A stretch of DNA of 64,000 nucleotides from Vibrio azureus (GCF_002849855.1 NZ_CP018616.1:1116001-1180000), one strand, 5' to 3'. Shown: positions 48,501 through 56,081, counted from the stretch's first letter. A program made the numbers and translations. Notes: generated by a model not told the origin, from the letters alone.

Positions 48501-48666
48501 AGGTTCAAGTGATGACGTTGATGTGAAGGAAAAACATCATTCTTCAGTGAGTATTGGTGCTGGGGTTCGTTGGGACTTTATGCCGAGTTGGTTTGTAAGG
48601 TTACAATTACAAAGTTACAGCCGAGATGACCAAGTCTTATTGTTGCGTTTATCTAAGCATCTTTGA
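42520..48666 (+). CDS. Giant repeat surface protein with internal GlyGly-CTERM and C-terminal barrel-like domain
   Basis: A 2048-residue exported protein. In order: signal peptide (residues 1 to about 32, ending DSFA); an N-terminal beta-rich region (to about 350, with GGWALVVVAVGE) like those before DUF11 domains; a DUF11-like part (LPSGLSYV); a further beta region to 690; nine 72-residue repeats (691-1338); Asp-rich thrombospondin-3/calcium-type repeats to about 1550 (DLDGDGLNNLSE, DTDGDGLNDIYE); and a region to 1850. Then comes GGSAGWLSIIGLLGLLLRR (1858-1876), a GlyGly-CTERM-like sorting motif. It is followed by a second signal-like segment and an OmpA-like barrel (about 1895-2048). A start at 42502 is possible. 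Probably an adhesin. Confidence 0.85.
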   Translation: MNINACLKNISHLCKRFVVLLLLVFIHPDSFAEKDFTELFNENVQGEIRLAAGGYIYSADGDPYTSDPTYSDLTLPPDSTIYKAWLFWGANDNNLRTWTPGDVRAKVKIKVPGATDYTTIDADWADGVYDWSAAGLRADVTSLVQSAGAGTYHVKDIFQNRSSSDKGGWALVVVAVGESLGYKNISIHDGLKFVASAAVDVNIDNIITPSTGSFDAEALVIGFGASTNYGNALTIATSSDSNPATCTNSTAARLSNSLNPHNDILNNTFTINGVAQTTSHTLGEWDTDIIDASSLITNNTTNVCLRNKGVHESGQAGPDWANLHVLGLQIEVVPEVRMHTGYVDHNGGYLKAGDIVDVHVNVDSTGSRGNDIYLYNVLPSGLSYVTNSMEIVSGIGVGAITDAQGDDLGYYDSSAHEIHINMGNGATSSSGGSLNYLEMVQVKYQIQINSDVTDLQTFENSLNLHYSDSVSGHDYPTITKTMNLVVRDDPVMPDGYTGDGSINSPFAHPEYANTITQAGTYYFYQNGTVFSSYVDENGWILIASGESKASGAYTQVTDIALQTNTVLTQDIASGLRVNEFRMNAGADENTPFDWETQDPVYVKRLQAYQTMGAYFTDGEGRGSEWTGTGGSIIGTCDAPIVSLHERIWHSCGITTNLHWMPNLKQNGFNSEHNLSSNNLWGRFSADLAVIDEINGDNDAIAISSIELNAIDGVSGAIVANESRYTTALKSGTYADSANPTAAEIQAVIDAVNASEAALAEVVEDIAGNTNTVGVTAAQLNDITGVSGADPANEALYADALASGTYVDSANPTVAEIQAVIDMVNTSEANLSAVAEDIAGNADGTAVTADELNAIDGISGADAANESVYTDALANGTYADPANPTAAEIQAVIDMVNTSEANLAAVAEDIAGNADGTAVTADELNAIDGISGADAANESVYTDALANGTYADPANPTAAEIQAVLDMVNTSEANLSAVAEDIAGNADGTAVTAEELNAIDGVDGATADNVDEYLTALQNGTYADPANPTAAEIQAALDMVNTSEANLDAVADVIAGTTDGSALTPEDLNAIDGVDGATADNLDEYVEALQNGSYADPANPTAEEIQAALDMVNTSEANLDAVAEDIAGNADGVTVTADDLNAIDGVDGATADNLDEYIDALQNGTYADPANPTAEEIQAAIDTVNTSEANLDAVADVIAGTTDGSALTPEDLNAIDGVDGATADNLDEYVEALQNGTYADPANPTAEEIQAALDMVNTSEANLDAVADVIAGTTDGSALTPEDLNAIEGVSGVTSENIADYIAALQAGTYADPANPTAEEIQAIINRVNTNQTLLSSDVDLDLDGLTEEQEALLGTSDGNSDSHSQHLDGEHGENGVIDAHEDLDGDGLNNLSELTCELDPLQNSDEDSNFISLLDMVNNDPNGDWDYDGISNQREMELGTNPVSANERDTNGNSIPDILEVILLHDGGNHTVTLTDDTDGDGLNDIYEVMKGFDFENSDNPTINGTADDDGNGLTLAQEELLSTLEEDADGDDISNKDEVLAGSDPTISDNISLWVSNKLRDNDNVVSFILHAPGVQTGDRNILWTLPEGLNLSSEIQLTGNTLSIANTIYPAGRYTGQVEVTKYIGAAIVNLSTDYEVLVKDSGEIIIDVDHDGIDDAVDSIIESPCISTQILTDDSHAIIVEEGVHPKVADYAQSVDSSSAVVPMENFMEFYDVSSPDGEVHHEVYDMQLQLNGSKDDVQTVLPMSEPIGNNATLYSMSGGDQWSDESYQAQSGQTQPVMSSGWLDGKEGTCPSSKEQDKFTAGLNAGDHCVLLNAVDGGAFDRDGEVNGEIHLSVTVTEPLSSPVEFVEVGRSAGGSAGWLSIIGLLGLLLRRVLPSMLLLPLLQVSTVNAQAQPYVGAAVGGSYLSPDSNELGFKVTEHSDFAYQLFVGLEEGAFTVEGYYTEMGEATVRMTSGTEAGIKYRNFGVEGQYHYPLNEEFKVYLSSGLNFVKGSSDDVDVKEKHHSSVSIGAGVRWDFMPSWFVRLQLQSYSRDDQVLLLRLSKHL
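44590..46533 (+). repeat. Nine tandem 216-bp (72-aa) repeats inside the giant gene
   Basis: Units start at 44590, 44806, 45022, 45238, 45454, 45670, 45886, 46102 and 46318. Each encodes a helical block of the form DELNAIDGxxGA ... GTYADPANPTAAEIQA. Units 3 and 4 are nearly identical, and units 6, 8 and 9 share long identical DNA at spacings of 432 and 216 bp. Unit 1 is the most diverged. The repeats are GC-richer than the flanking gene. Confidence 0.93.
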
Positions 48667-48769
48667 ATGTTTTAGCTGCGATGTGTAATGTATAGACGGT
48701 TAGATTGGTCTCAGCTCAGCTTATTGTTTACCTTTACTTAAAATATTCTCTTTATTAAGGCAGAATACA

Positions 48770-48804
48770 AAAAACCCTAAGAGTTAACAATTCTTAGGGT
48801 TTTT
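48770..48804. terminator. Bidirectional terminator, giant gene / grxA
   Basis: AAAAACCCTAAGA and TCTTAGGGTTTTT around GTTAACAAT; A-run on one side and T-run on the other, between convergent genes. Confidence 0.92.
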
Positions 48805-48836
48805 CTTGTCTTAAAAGAAAGTCGAGAGACTTAAAT

Positions 48837-49103
48837 TTACTCGTCAAAAAGACCTAGATGTTCTTTTGCGTATGCTTCAAACTCATCACAACCACCAATA
48901 TGTTCTTGGTCGATAAAGATTTGAGGCACAGTTTCAACTGGCTTACCTACCGTTTTTTCTAGATCAGCTTTAGAAATACCTTCCGCGTGGATGTCTACAT
49001 AGCGGTAGTTAAAGTCATCACGTTTTTCTTTTAATGTTTCTGCGTGTTCTTTTGCACGAACGCAAAATGGGCAAGCTGGACGACCAAAGATAACTACGAA
49101 CAT
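48837..49103 (-). CDS. grxA: Glutaredoxin 1 (GrxA family)
   Basis: An 88-residue glutaredoxin with the redox motif CPFC (residues 11-14, in MFVVIFGRPACPFCVRAK) and the glutathione-binding TVPQIFIDQEHIGG block. It reduces disulphides such as ribonucleotide reductase with glutathione. Length and sequence fit GrxA (85 aa in E. coli). It is alone, convergent with the giant gene. Confidence 0.94.
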   Translation of the reverse strand: MFVVIFGRPACPFCVRAKEHAETLKEKRDDFNYRYVDIHAEGISKADLEKTVGKPVETVPQIFIDQEHIGGCDEFEAYAKEHLGLFDE

Positions 49104-49300
49104 AAGCTTAATTCTCCTGAAAATCGAATTTTGGTTTCGGGGACATTATTGATGAACCTTGCCCCTTGAGTTGAGATTACTATGCATGATTCTTTTTAGG
49201 AAATAAAGCAGCATTTTCTTCTTACTGTGATAGGTGAAATCTATCGAACAAAAACTAAACGCTATCTCTAAACTGCCTATATAAATTGGGTGAAGAATGA

Positions 49301-50155
49301 TTAATAAGAGTCCAGTTTATCATAACGACTGTCTTTTAACGCATCTTTCACACGCTTTAGGTTTTCACGGAAACCGGTACCACGGCGCAGTGTAAAGCCA
49401 GTCGCTAACACATCGATGACCGTCATTTGTACAACACGACTCGCCATTGGCATATAAACGTCGGTATCTTCAGGGACATCAAGTGTTATCGCTAATGAAC
49501 TGGCTTTTTCAAGAGGTGAATCTTTTGCAGTGACTGAAATAACGGTAGCACCATTCTCACGGGCTAAATTTGCGATTTCAACAAGACTTTTTGTTCGACC
49601 GGTATGGGAGATTAAAACGATGACATCGTTATCGCTGCAGTTAATACAACTCATCCTTTGCATAAGAATGTCATCAAAGCAGCTGATAGGAATGTTAAAG
49701 CGAATAAACTTATTTTGTGCATCACGAGCGACAGCAGAAGAAGCCCCCAGGCCGAAGAAAGAGATGCGCTTAGCCTGAGTAAGCAAATCGACAGCACGGT
49801 TTATTTGCATTGAATCGAGGCTGTTTTTTGCAACATCAAGGCAGGCCATGGTTGATTCAAAGATTTTATGTGTGTATGCATCTGGGCCATCGTCTTCCTC
49901 TACATTACGATTGACGTAAGGAGTACCATTTGCCAAGCTTTGAGCAAGGTGTAACTTAAAATCTGGGAAACCTTTGGTATCTAGGCGGCGACAAAAACGA
50001 TTAACCGTTGGTTCACTGACATCCGCCATTTTAGCTAAAGTCGCAATGCTCGAATGAATAGCGGTTTGTGGAGACGCCATAATAACTTCAGCAACTTTAC
50101 GTTCTGACTTACTAAAATTTTCTAAATTTTTTTGTATTTTTTCTAATGTATTCAT
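49301..50155 (-). CDS. hexR: HexR, RpiR-family regulator of central carbon metabolism
   Basis: A 284-residue regulator with an N-terminal RpiR helix-turn-helix (SKSERKVAEVI, MADVSEPTVNRFCRRLDTKG) and a C-terminal SIS sugar-phosphate domain (AKRISFFGLGASSAVARDAQ, VIVLISHTGRTKSLVE). HexR responds to 2-keto-3-deoxy-6-phosphogluconate and controls glycolytic and gluconeogenic genes. The ATG at 50155 is preferred; a GTG three codons before it is in frame. It is very close to E. coli HexR in sequence. Confidence 0.93.
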   Translation of the reverse strand: MNTLEKIQKNLENFSKSERKVAEVIMASPQTAIHSSIATLAKMADVSEPTVNRFCRRLDTKGFPDFKLHLAQSLANGTPYVNRNVEEDDGPDAYTHKIFESTMACLDVAKNSLDSMQINRAVDLLTQAKRISFFGLGASSAVARDAQNKFIRFNIPISCFDDILMQRMSCINCSDNDVIVLISHTGRTKSLVEIANLARENGATVISVTAKDSPLEKASSLAITLDVPEDTDVYMPMASRVVQMTVIDVLATGFTLRRGTGFRENLKRVKDALKDSRYDKLDSY

Positions 50156-50460
50156 AGTGTTCACAAAGGTATAGAGAACAACTTGCTGGTTCTGTTAACG
50201 AAAAAGGCCTTATTAATAAAAGCGTTAACGAAACCACCAGCACCATCAAATTAGTATAAACCCGAACTCTAAATCGGTTGTAACAAATATAGTTACTATT
50301 TAGTAAGAATTTGACAGCCCTCAAACTAAATTATTTAAAATACAAAACCAAACATAATATTGAACACGGTGACGTGTTTTTTTATGGGTATCTAGTTGTT
50401 AAGCCATCTCGTTGAACACAATACCTTGAGGCTACTTAGGTACAGAGTAAAGCTCATTAA
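50156..50460. other. Intergenic region, panP / hexR
   Basis: hexR promoter region plus a half-copy of the palindromic repeat (50423-50444). No HexR-box or RNA is clear to the eye. Confidence 0.4.
50423..50444. repeat. Half-copy of the palindromic repeat (copy 9)
   Basis: ACCTTGAGGCTACTTAGGTACA matches the right half of the family (ATCTTGAGGTNACTTGGGTATA) with changes; the left half is missing. It ends 16 nt from the panP stop. Confidence 0.55.
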
Positions 50461-52104
50461 TTATTCAAGAATGTTTAACGCGAAATGATTGATTTTTTCC
50501 AATAAATGCGGTGCTTGGAGTGCAATCTGTCGCTGCTCCTCTAAGATGGCATGTAAAATATCATCAGTCGTTAAAGGGTTTGCCAGTACAACGCGGAATA
50601 CAATGGTATTTAGGTACTGCCATTGCTCTGGATTGAGCTGAGTACGAGAAACAAAAGATTTACCCGTTTCCCGCTGTCGTTTTTGAATAAACTGTGTGAG
50701 CTCATTAAGGAGTGCGTTCAGCATTTCTTTATCTTGAGGAGATGCTTTTTCAAGAGCTGTGCGGACGTGGCTTGGCAAATAGCGATAGGTTAGAAGACAT
50801 AACTCAGGCTCGGAAACCAGTTCGAAGTCATTTTGCTCTTTAATTAGAGATGCAAAAAAGTTTGCTTTTGCAATACTTTGGTTGATTAATAACTCATAAC
50901 CGGGTCGGCTGATAATATGCATGGCGGCATAAACGAGCATCGCCATACCTGAACGAGAACCTTCTAGAGTATGGCTGCCTAAATCTTTTGAGCCCTTACG
51001 AAGTATGTACTGAGCATGATGTTCAATCGAACTCATCATGTCAGGATCTTTAAATAAGACCATACCAGCCCCCATGGGGATATAGAGCTGCTTGTGAGCA
51101 TCAATTGTGACAGAGTCCGCTAATTCAATCCCTTTTAGTAAGGAACGATGTTGAGTGGACATTAATGTCGCACCTCCCCAAGCAGCATCAACATGAAAAT
51201 GGCATTGATTATCTGCGCAGACTTGGGCAATTTGATCAAGTGGGTCAACATTCCCTGTCTCGGTTGTGCCTGCAATACCGACAACCGCAAAGACTTTTAT
51301 TTTCTGCGATTGGAGTTGCTCAAATGTATTCTTTAGCTCTTTGATATCAATACGATTTTGTGCATCCGTTTTTACTGAAATTAGCCCTTCTTGGCCAATA
51401 CCAAGAACGTCAGCGGCTTTTTTTAGTGAGTAATGACCGCGTTCAGATACCAAAATCGCTAAGCCTTCATAACCATAGTGTTTCATGGCTTTGAATACGC
51501 CTTCTTTTTCTATCCCTTTGAATTCTTTGTGAGCTTTTAATGCCTGGTTTCGGGCAACCCAAAGGGCAGTAATATTGGCAATTGTTCCTCCAGAACAAAA
51601 TGCACCCAAAGAGTGTGCAGAGCTATGCATCCAGTCGGTATAGAAACGATCTTCTTGCCCGTAGATTAAACGGTGCAACATGCCAAGCACTTGTCTTTCG
51701 AGTGGAGTGAAAGCTTTTGATGTTTCAATTTTGACCAAGTTTTGGTTAAGAGCAATCATGATTTTTGACAAAGGCATTAAGAAATAAGGCAATGCCGATG
51801 TCATGTGACCAATGAAGCTTGGCGCTGAAGTATGAACAGAATGTGAAACCAAAGTATCGAGAAGATGCTGAGTGTGATCCGAAACGAACTCAGGTTGCTC
51901 AGGGATATGAGCGGAAGAGAAATCTTTTTCAATCTCATGCAGAGGCTTTTCTTCTGCAACGATGTGTTCACGAAGAAATTGGTTTAAGTTTCTAGATAAG
52001 CTCTGATCGATTTTAGTTAAAGTCGACTCTGGACCTTCAGGGATAGTGAAGATCTTCAACAGGCTATCAAAGCTAACGTCAGCGGTTTTCTGTTCCTTAA
52101 CCAT
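50461..52104 (-). CDS. panP: Pyridoxal-dependent aspartate 1-decarboxylase PanP
   Basis: A 547-residue group II PLP decarboxylase. The PLP-binding Lys is in VTIDAHKQLYIPMG (about residue 345), and FHVDAAWGGATL holds the conserved Asp. PanP makes beta-alanine from aspartate for pantothenate in Vibrio and relatives that lack PanD. It resembles glutamate decarboxylase in fold, but the pattern fits PanP. It has its own promoter and lies downstream of hexR. Confidence 0.85.
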   Translation of the reverse strand: MVKEQKTADVSFDSLLKIFTIPEGPESTLTKIDQSLSRNLNQFLREHIVAEEKPLHEIEKDFSSAHIPEQPEFVSDHTQHLLDTLVSHSVHTSAPSFIGHMTSALPYFLMPLSKIMIALNQNLVKIETSKAFTPLERQVLGMLHRLIYGQEDRFYTDWMHSSAHSLGAFCSGGTIANITALWVARNQALKAHKEFKGIEKEGVFKAMKHYGYEGLAILVSERGHYSLKKAADVLGIGQEGLISVKTDAQNRIDIKELKNTFEQLQSQKIKVFAVVGIAGTTETGNVDPLDQIAQVCADNQCHFHVDAAWGGATLMSTQHRSLLKGIELADSVTIDAHKQLYIPMGAGMVLFKDPDMMSSIEHHAQYILRKGSKDLGSHTLEGSRSGMAMLVYAAMHIISRPGYELLINQSIAKANFFASLIKEQNDFELVSEPELCLLTYRYLPSHVRTALEKASPQDKEMLNALLNELTQFIQKRQRETGKSFVSRTQLNPEQWQYLNTIVFRVVLANPLTTDDILHAILEEQRQIALQAPHLLEKINHFALNILE

Positions 52105-52227
52105 AGCAAAGAATCTTTGTAATTATACGATAAATGCGAGCGGAACAATCTAAACCAAAAAGAGGCTAATGTCCCGTTTTAATTATGAAGACTGAAGAGT
52201 CCATTACCAAAAGCTACCTATAACAAA

Positions 52228-52251
52228 GAGCCTTAAGGTAACTTGAGTATA
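52228..52251. repeat. Half-copy of the palindromic repeat (copy 10), carries a stop codon
   Basis: AGCCTTAAGGTAACTTGAGTATA is the right half of the family. Read on the minus strand it encodes the last residues ILKLP and the TAA stop of the periplasmic protein gene at 52233-52775. Confidence 0.7.
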
Positions 52252-52775
52252 CAGCTTTTCTTCTCAGTCGATTCAATAGATTGGTTGTATTTAGTCAAGG
52301 CAGGTTCTATGTGCTTTGGGTGACTAAGTAAATCTGCGAAGGCTGACCGAAGAGCGTAATTTTTAGGATGATTGGGTGCCTGTCTATCATTAAAGGTCTT
52401 TTGCGCAAGTGTTCCCAGTGGATCAGTTCTAGAAGAGAGGGCTTTTATATCGCTTTGCTGCAAAGAGAGCCATGATTCAACGGAACGTTCCGTTTTTACA
52501 CGGTTGGGCTCATTATTTAAGAAATAACGCACAGCTTCACGGTTTAGCTCGAAGTGGTGTTTGCGCCCATCCAAAAACCATTGACCTGCATCATCTAAAT
52601 CGGGGTGCTTTTCTGTGGTTAATGAAACTAGATCTTGGTACCACTGTAGTGATGCGTCGATGTAAGCATCATATTTAGCGATCAGACATTCCTTATCTTC
52701 TGCTAATGCTGTGGTTGAGCTCATTGCTAACGTTGAACTCATTACTAACAATGCTGCAAGGGCTAAGCGTATCAT
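52233..52775 (-). CDS. Periplasmic hypothetical protein, C-terminus formed by repeat
   Basis: A 180-residue exported protein: signal peptide of about 25 residues (ends ALA before EDKECLIAKYDAYID), then a mostly helical domain with two Cys residues (ECL near the start, SCILKLP at the end). I do not recognise the family. Its last five residues and stop codon lie within a palindromic-repeat half-copy, so the tail was probably acquired. It has an A-rich leader and a strong hydrophobic start. The gene stands alone. Confidence 0.65.
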   Translation of the reverse strand: MIRLALAALLVMSSTLAMSSTTALAEDKECLIAKYDAYIDASLQWYQDLVSLTTEKHPDLDDAGQWFLDGRKHHFELNREAVRYFLNNEPNRVKTERSVESWLSLQQSDIKALSSRTDPLGTLAQKTFNDRQAPNHPKNYALRSAFADLLSHPKHIEPALTKYNQSIESTEKKSCILKLP

Positions 52776-52878
52776 TTCTATTCCTTTATTTTTGCTGAGT
52801 AGCAGTCACGCAACTGAGGTTTTGAGAATCTCTTGGGTGTCGCTCATTATATTTGATTTGAGCGATGAATCCTGAGAT

Positions 52879-53784
52879 CTAGCTTGCAAGAGATATAAAA
52901 AACAACATCATAATGGGTACCAGCAAGCTTAAAATAAAACCACTGACAATCGCGACGGGCACACAACGGATCCCTCCTGTTGTTTGAATGACTGGCAGTG
53001 TAAAGTCCATTGCGGTTGCTCCAGCGTAGCCGATGGCTGTACAGGAGTAGCGTTGAATTAACAAAGGAATACTGATCAGTGCAACTAGCTCACGCATTAA
53101 TTCAAGCACAAAAGAGGTTCCACCAAAAACAGGGCCGAAAGCATCTCCGATCAAAATGCCAGCCAGGGAATACCAACCGAAGCCAGAAGACATCGCTAGA
53201 GACTGGTAAAGCGGAAGTCCCAAAATATAGCCAGCAAGAATGCCGCCGAGAAGGCAAGTCACTACGATTACAGCGGCTATTACCATGCCTTGTTTGTTAA
53301 TGAGGATTTGTTTGAGTGTTAAACCACTATTGCGAAGCAGAATGCCTATAAAGAACAGCAGCAAGAAGAGCACCCATTCACTTGCAGTATCAATCCAGAA
53401 AAGCTCAATGGGTAAAACAAGGCCAGCAATTAACCCACTACTTACAACGAAGACAAGCTTGAGTGATTCCATCAGCATGACAGCAAAAGGGGGCTTTTTT
53501 TGATGGTGATTTGTCTCGAGAGGCATTATTTTATCCACAAGAGGTAACGCAATTAGGTTACAGCCACTTAGGCAGATAAAAAAGGTACTCGAATAAACCA
53601 CAATTGTCTGTAAATTGTCGCTTAGGTTATCTAATCCGGCAAGACTTAATCCCATCAATGAAAGAATCACATAAATGAGGTAAGAAGTTAGCTTTGTGAT
53701 TGCTTTTAGAACCGATGAGTTTGAAGTTGTGAATGCATAACCGACGAGGAGTGGCGCAAAAATAAATAAGGTGTTTAGAAGCAT
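52879..53784 (-). CDS. lysO: Lysine exporter LysO family
   Basis: A 301-residue inner-membrane protein with about eight to ten hydrophobic segments (E. coli LysO/YbjE 299 aa). Conserved pieces include GFGWYSLAGILIGDAFGPVFG and TAMDFTLPVIQTTGG. LysO exports lysine. The start ATG has a weak ribosome site. It stands alone between the periplasmic protein gene and the HDOD gene, both also on the minus strand. Confidence 0.85.
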   Translation of the reverse strand: MLLNTLFIFAPLLVGYAFTTSNSSVLKAITKLTSYLIYVILSLMGLSLAGLDNLSDNLQTIVVYSSTFFICLSGCNLIALPLVDKIMPLETNHHQKKPPFAVMLMESLKLVFVVSSGLIAGLVLPIELFWIDTASEWVLFLLLFFIGILLRNSGLTLKQILINKQGMVIAAVIVVTCLLGGILAGYILGLPLYQSLAMSSGFGWYSLAGILIGDAFGPVFGGTSFVLELMRELVALISIPLLIQRYSCTAIGYAGATAMDFTLPVIQTTGGIRCVPVAIVSGFILSLLVPIMMLFFISLAS

Positions 53785-53835
53785 AATTTTGATATCTTAA
53801 TACAGCATTGTGTTCATTTATTGAGTCAGCAAGTT

Positions 53836-54002
53836 AACATCACTCGCCCTTTGGGAGCGTGTCATTGAACCGACTTCTTACGTCAGACAACCGTTCTTCT
53901 TACAAAAATAAGAAAGAGCCGGCTGTTCCGCTTTGTCGTCTTCGTTGAACTCGACTCAGTGACCTCGCTCTGAGTCAAACATCATCAGGTCATTTGTGTA
54001 TA
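53836..54002. repeat. Composite palindromic repeat (copies 11 and 12)
   Basis: AACATCACTCGCCCTTTGGGAGCGTGTCAT (53836-53866; in two parts) is the inverse of the inner part of copy 15, and CAGTGACCTCGCTCTGAGTC...TCAGGTCATTTGTGTATA (53957-54002) matches copy 2 with changes. The block sits between lysO and the HDOD gene and ends 15 nt from the HDOD stop. Confidence 0.65.
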
Positions 54003-54017
54003 TTGGTTTTGAAAAGT

Positions 54018-54941
54018 TCAAAGACCGCTTGCACTGAGTACTTCTTGAATACCACTTTGAAAATCCGTGTCACTTAAGTTGCTAAGACTAAACATAACCT
54101 CAGCACCAGTTAGGTCGAATTCAACTTCATGGTCGTCGATTCTTTCATCTTGCTTACGGAACATAAGTAGGTGGCTTGCTATTCGAGCCACATCAAGGTA
54201 GCTGACATCGGGGCGACTTGTTTGATATTTCTTAGTGTTAGAGGATACTTCACGAAAGTCGACGTCAAACCCCCATTTCTCAAGTATGGACTGACTAATT
54301 GAAGAGCATCGCAGTTGAAAGACTTGAAGGGCTAAATCAGGATCGAGGTAATTGCCTTCACTCAAATACTGGTGGTATTCATTGATTAAACAAAATAACC
54401 CTATGTCAGCAAGTAACCCAGTGAGTAACGCTTTATCTTGTTCTAAGTGCCGATAAAGACTGCTTTCATGTTTTTGGAACTCTTGAATGACAAGCACCAT
54501 TGCCGCTCCCAACTCTCGCGACATGGTGGCGCTTTGGGTTAAAATTTCACTGCATTCTTTACTTAGGCTTACAGAGTGTTTGAGCTGTTCAATAGCTTGT
54601 GCAGTAACAATATCTCTAACACGAAAGATTCCTAAACGAGATACTGCTGTTAAGAGATCATTGCAAGTAATGTTACGTCGATTAAATATCACAGAGTTGG
54701 CCACTCGTATGACGTTAGCCGCAAGTCCAGGATCCTCCAATAAAGCATTAGCGACATCTAAGATGGTTGTGCTTTCCTCAGAGCAGAGTTGTTGAATTCT
54801 TAATACCACATCAGGGATAGGTGGCAGTGTGATCTTGCCTAATGAAATAGACTGTTTCACCAGCTTAGCGAACTCTGATTCTAATGCTTTAATCAGGTCA
54901 TCTTTATTGCTCGTCAGCCAAAAGAATGAGAGATGTTCCAT
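54018..54941 (-). CDS. HDOD-domain protein
   Basis: A 307-residue protein with an HDOD domain (about residues 30-235), a metal-free relative of HD phosphodiesterases found in signalling. Seen: LPPIPDVVLRIQQLCSEE, ANVIRVANS, and LLADIGLFCLINEY; the HD pair itself is missing, as expected for HDOD. It has no receiver or output domain, so its role is probably protein interaction in motility, surface or stress signalling. It stands alone. Confidence 0.83.
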   Translation of the reverse strand: MEHLSFFWLTSNKDDLIKALESEFAKLVKQSISLGKITLPPIPDVVLRIQQLCSEESTTILDVANALLEDPGLAANVIRVANSVIFNRRNITCNDLLTAVSRLGIFRVRDIVTAQAIEQLKHSVSLSKECSEILTQSATMSRELGAAMVLVIQEFQKHESSLYRHLEQDKALLTGLLADIGLFCLINEYHQYLSEGNYLDPDLALQVFQLRCSSISQSILEKWGFDVDFREVSSNTKKYQTSRPDVSYLDVARIASHLLMFRKQDERIDDHEVEFDLTGAEVMFSLSNLSDTDFQSGIQEVLSASGL

Positions 54942-55489
54942 AATGATCTAAGGGTCGATTTCTTTTTGTTAGTTTACCTTCAGGGAATCATAGTTAGCAA
55001 TCAAATGGAAGTCACTGTGAAAAGAAGTGCATAAAGGTTAGGCATATTGTAATTATTTGCATAAATACTGGCTTTATCGTGTTTAGTGTCACTGTTTAAG
55101 CATCAATCTCTCCTCATCTTATTCAGAAATTGTTTTTTGAGAGCAATGATTTAGCAAGTGACTTCAAGGTATTTGATTCAGAGGTGCACTCCAAAAGGCT
55201 TTTAACGGAGTACATCTACTTGAAGTTGCTTGGGTTACAATTATTTAAAATAAGAGATCAGTTAAGTATTCTTGCTTTGTGATCTGTCAATTGTGACATT
55301 GATCCAAACTATTTTTTTTATGTTAAGTATTATTAAGGAAGTTGGTGAGCATAAATCAAAAATATCACTAACTAGAGGCTGTTGGCCTTGATGTTTTATT
55401 CATTGCGCAATACTTTGGAGCGCATTTTGCTGCTGTTATCTGGTCAGACACGAATCGGGGTAATTTATTCAGATTGAGGGTCAAGGGAG
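54942..55489. other. Long upstream region of tfoY
   Basis: Non-coding; holds one degenerate repeat (55156-55232) and two TGTGA half-sites (55278 and 55292) that could be CRP-related. No c-di-GMP (GEMM) riboswitch motif is visible. The AAGGGAG ribosome site is at the end. Confidence 0.5.
55156..55232. repeat. Degenerate palindromic repeat with internal inverted segment (copy 13)
   Basis: Outer arms AAGTGACTTCAAG / CTTGAAGTTGCTT; between them GTGCACTCC and GGAGTACATC pair again around AAAAGGCTTTTAAC. The arms are shorter than in the main form. Confidence 0.6.
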
Positions 55490-56077
55490 ATGACAGAGAC
55501 AGAACAAGAGTTTTTCAAGTATGTGAACAAGTTTAAGCAATACCAAAAGCGTTCAATGTTCGGTGGTATTGGAATGTTCAGTGATGACGCCATGTTTGCT
55601 TTGGTTAGTAATGACAGCTGCTATTTGAGAGGCGGTGCAAACCTTGATGATGCCTTTACTGAATTACATTGTGAAAAATTCAAACATGTTAAAAAACAAA
55701 CTACAGCAACGGTCAACTATTATGATGTGACAGGGCTGTTTCTTACTCACTTTGAGGGCTTAGATACCTTACTTGAAAAATCGATAAGTTGTGCCATCGA
55801 GGAACGACAGTATCAAAAGTCTTCGGCAAGCCGACGTTTGCGTGATTTGCCGAATATGCAGCTTACGCTGGAAAGAATGGTGAAGAAGTCTGGGGTTAGT
55901 GACGTAGAAACTTTTTTAGATTTAGGCGCGGTCAAAGTCTTTAATCAAGTTAAAAATACCTATGGCAGCGATGTTGATGTCAAATTGTTGTGGAAGTTTG
56001 CGGGTGCTGTAGAAGGCATTCATTGGAAGCTCCTGCAGGAACCGCGTAAGAAACAACTGCTATCGATGTGTGATTAA
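55490..56077 (+). CDS. tfoY: TfoX/Sxy-family regulator, TfoY-like
   Basis: A 195-residue protein of the TfoX/Sxy family: N-terminal domain MTETEQEFFKYVNKFKQYQK ... SMFGGIGMF (to about residue 90) and C-terminal domain with LRDLPNMQLTLERMVKKSG. The N-terminus looks like V. cholerae TfoY more than TfoX, so the symbol is a judgement. TfoX governs natural competence; TfoY promotes type VI secretion, motility and low c-di-GMP responses. It has a long leader, with no riboswitch motif seen. Confidence 0.75.
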   Translation: MTETEQEFFKYVNKFKQYQKRSMFGGIGMFSDDAMFALVSNDSCYLRGGANLDDAFTELHCEKFKHVKKQTTATVNYYDVTGLFLTHFEGLDTLLEKSISCAIEERQYQKSSASRRLRDLPNMQLTLERMVKKSGVSDVETFLDLGAVKVFNQVKNTYGSDVDVKLLWKFAGAVEGIHWKLLQEPRKKQLLSMCD

Positions 56078-56081
56078 CTTG

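Noticed and set aside
55278..55307. CRP-like TGTGA sites before tfoY
   Set aside because: Two TGTGA half-sites are present but neither has a good opposite half (TCACA), so a CRP site is not claimed.
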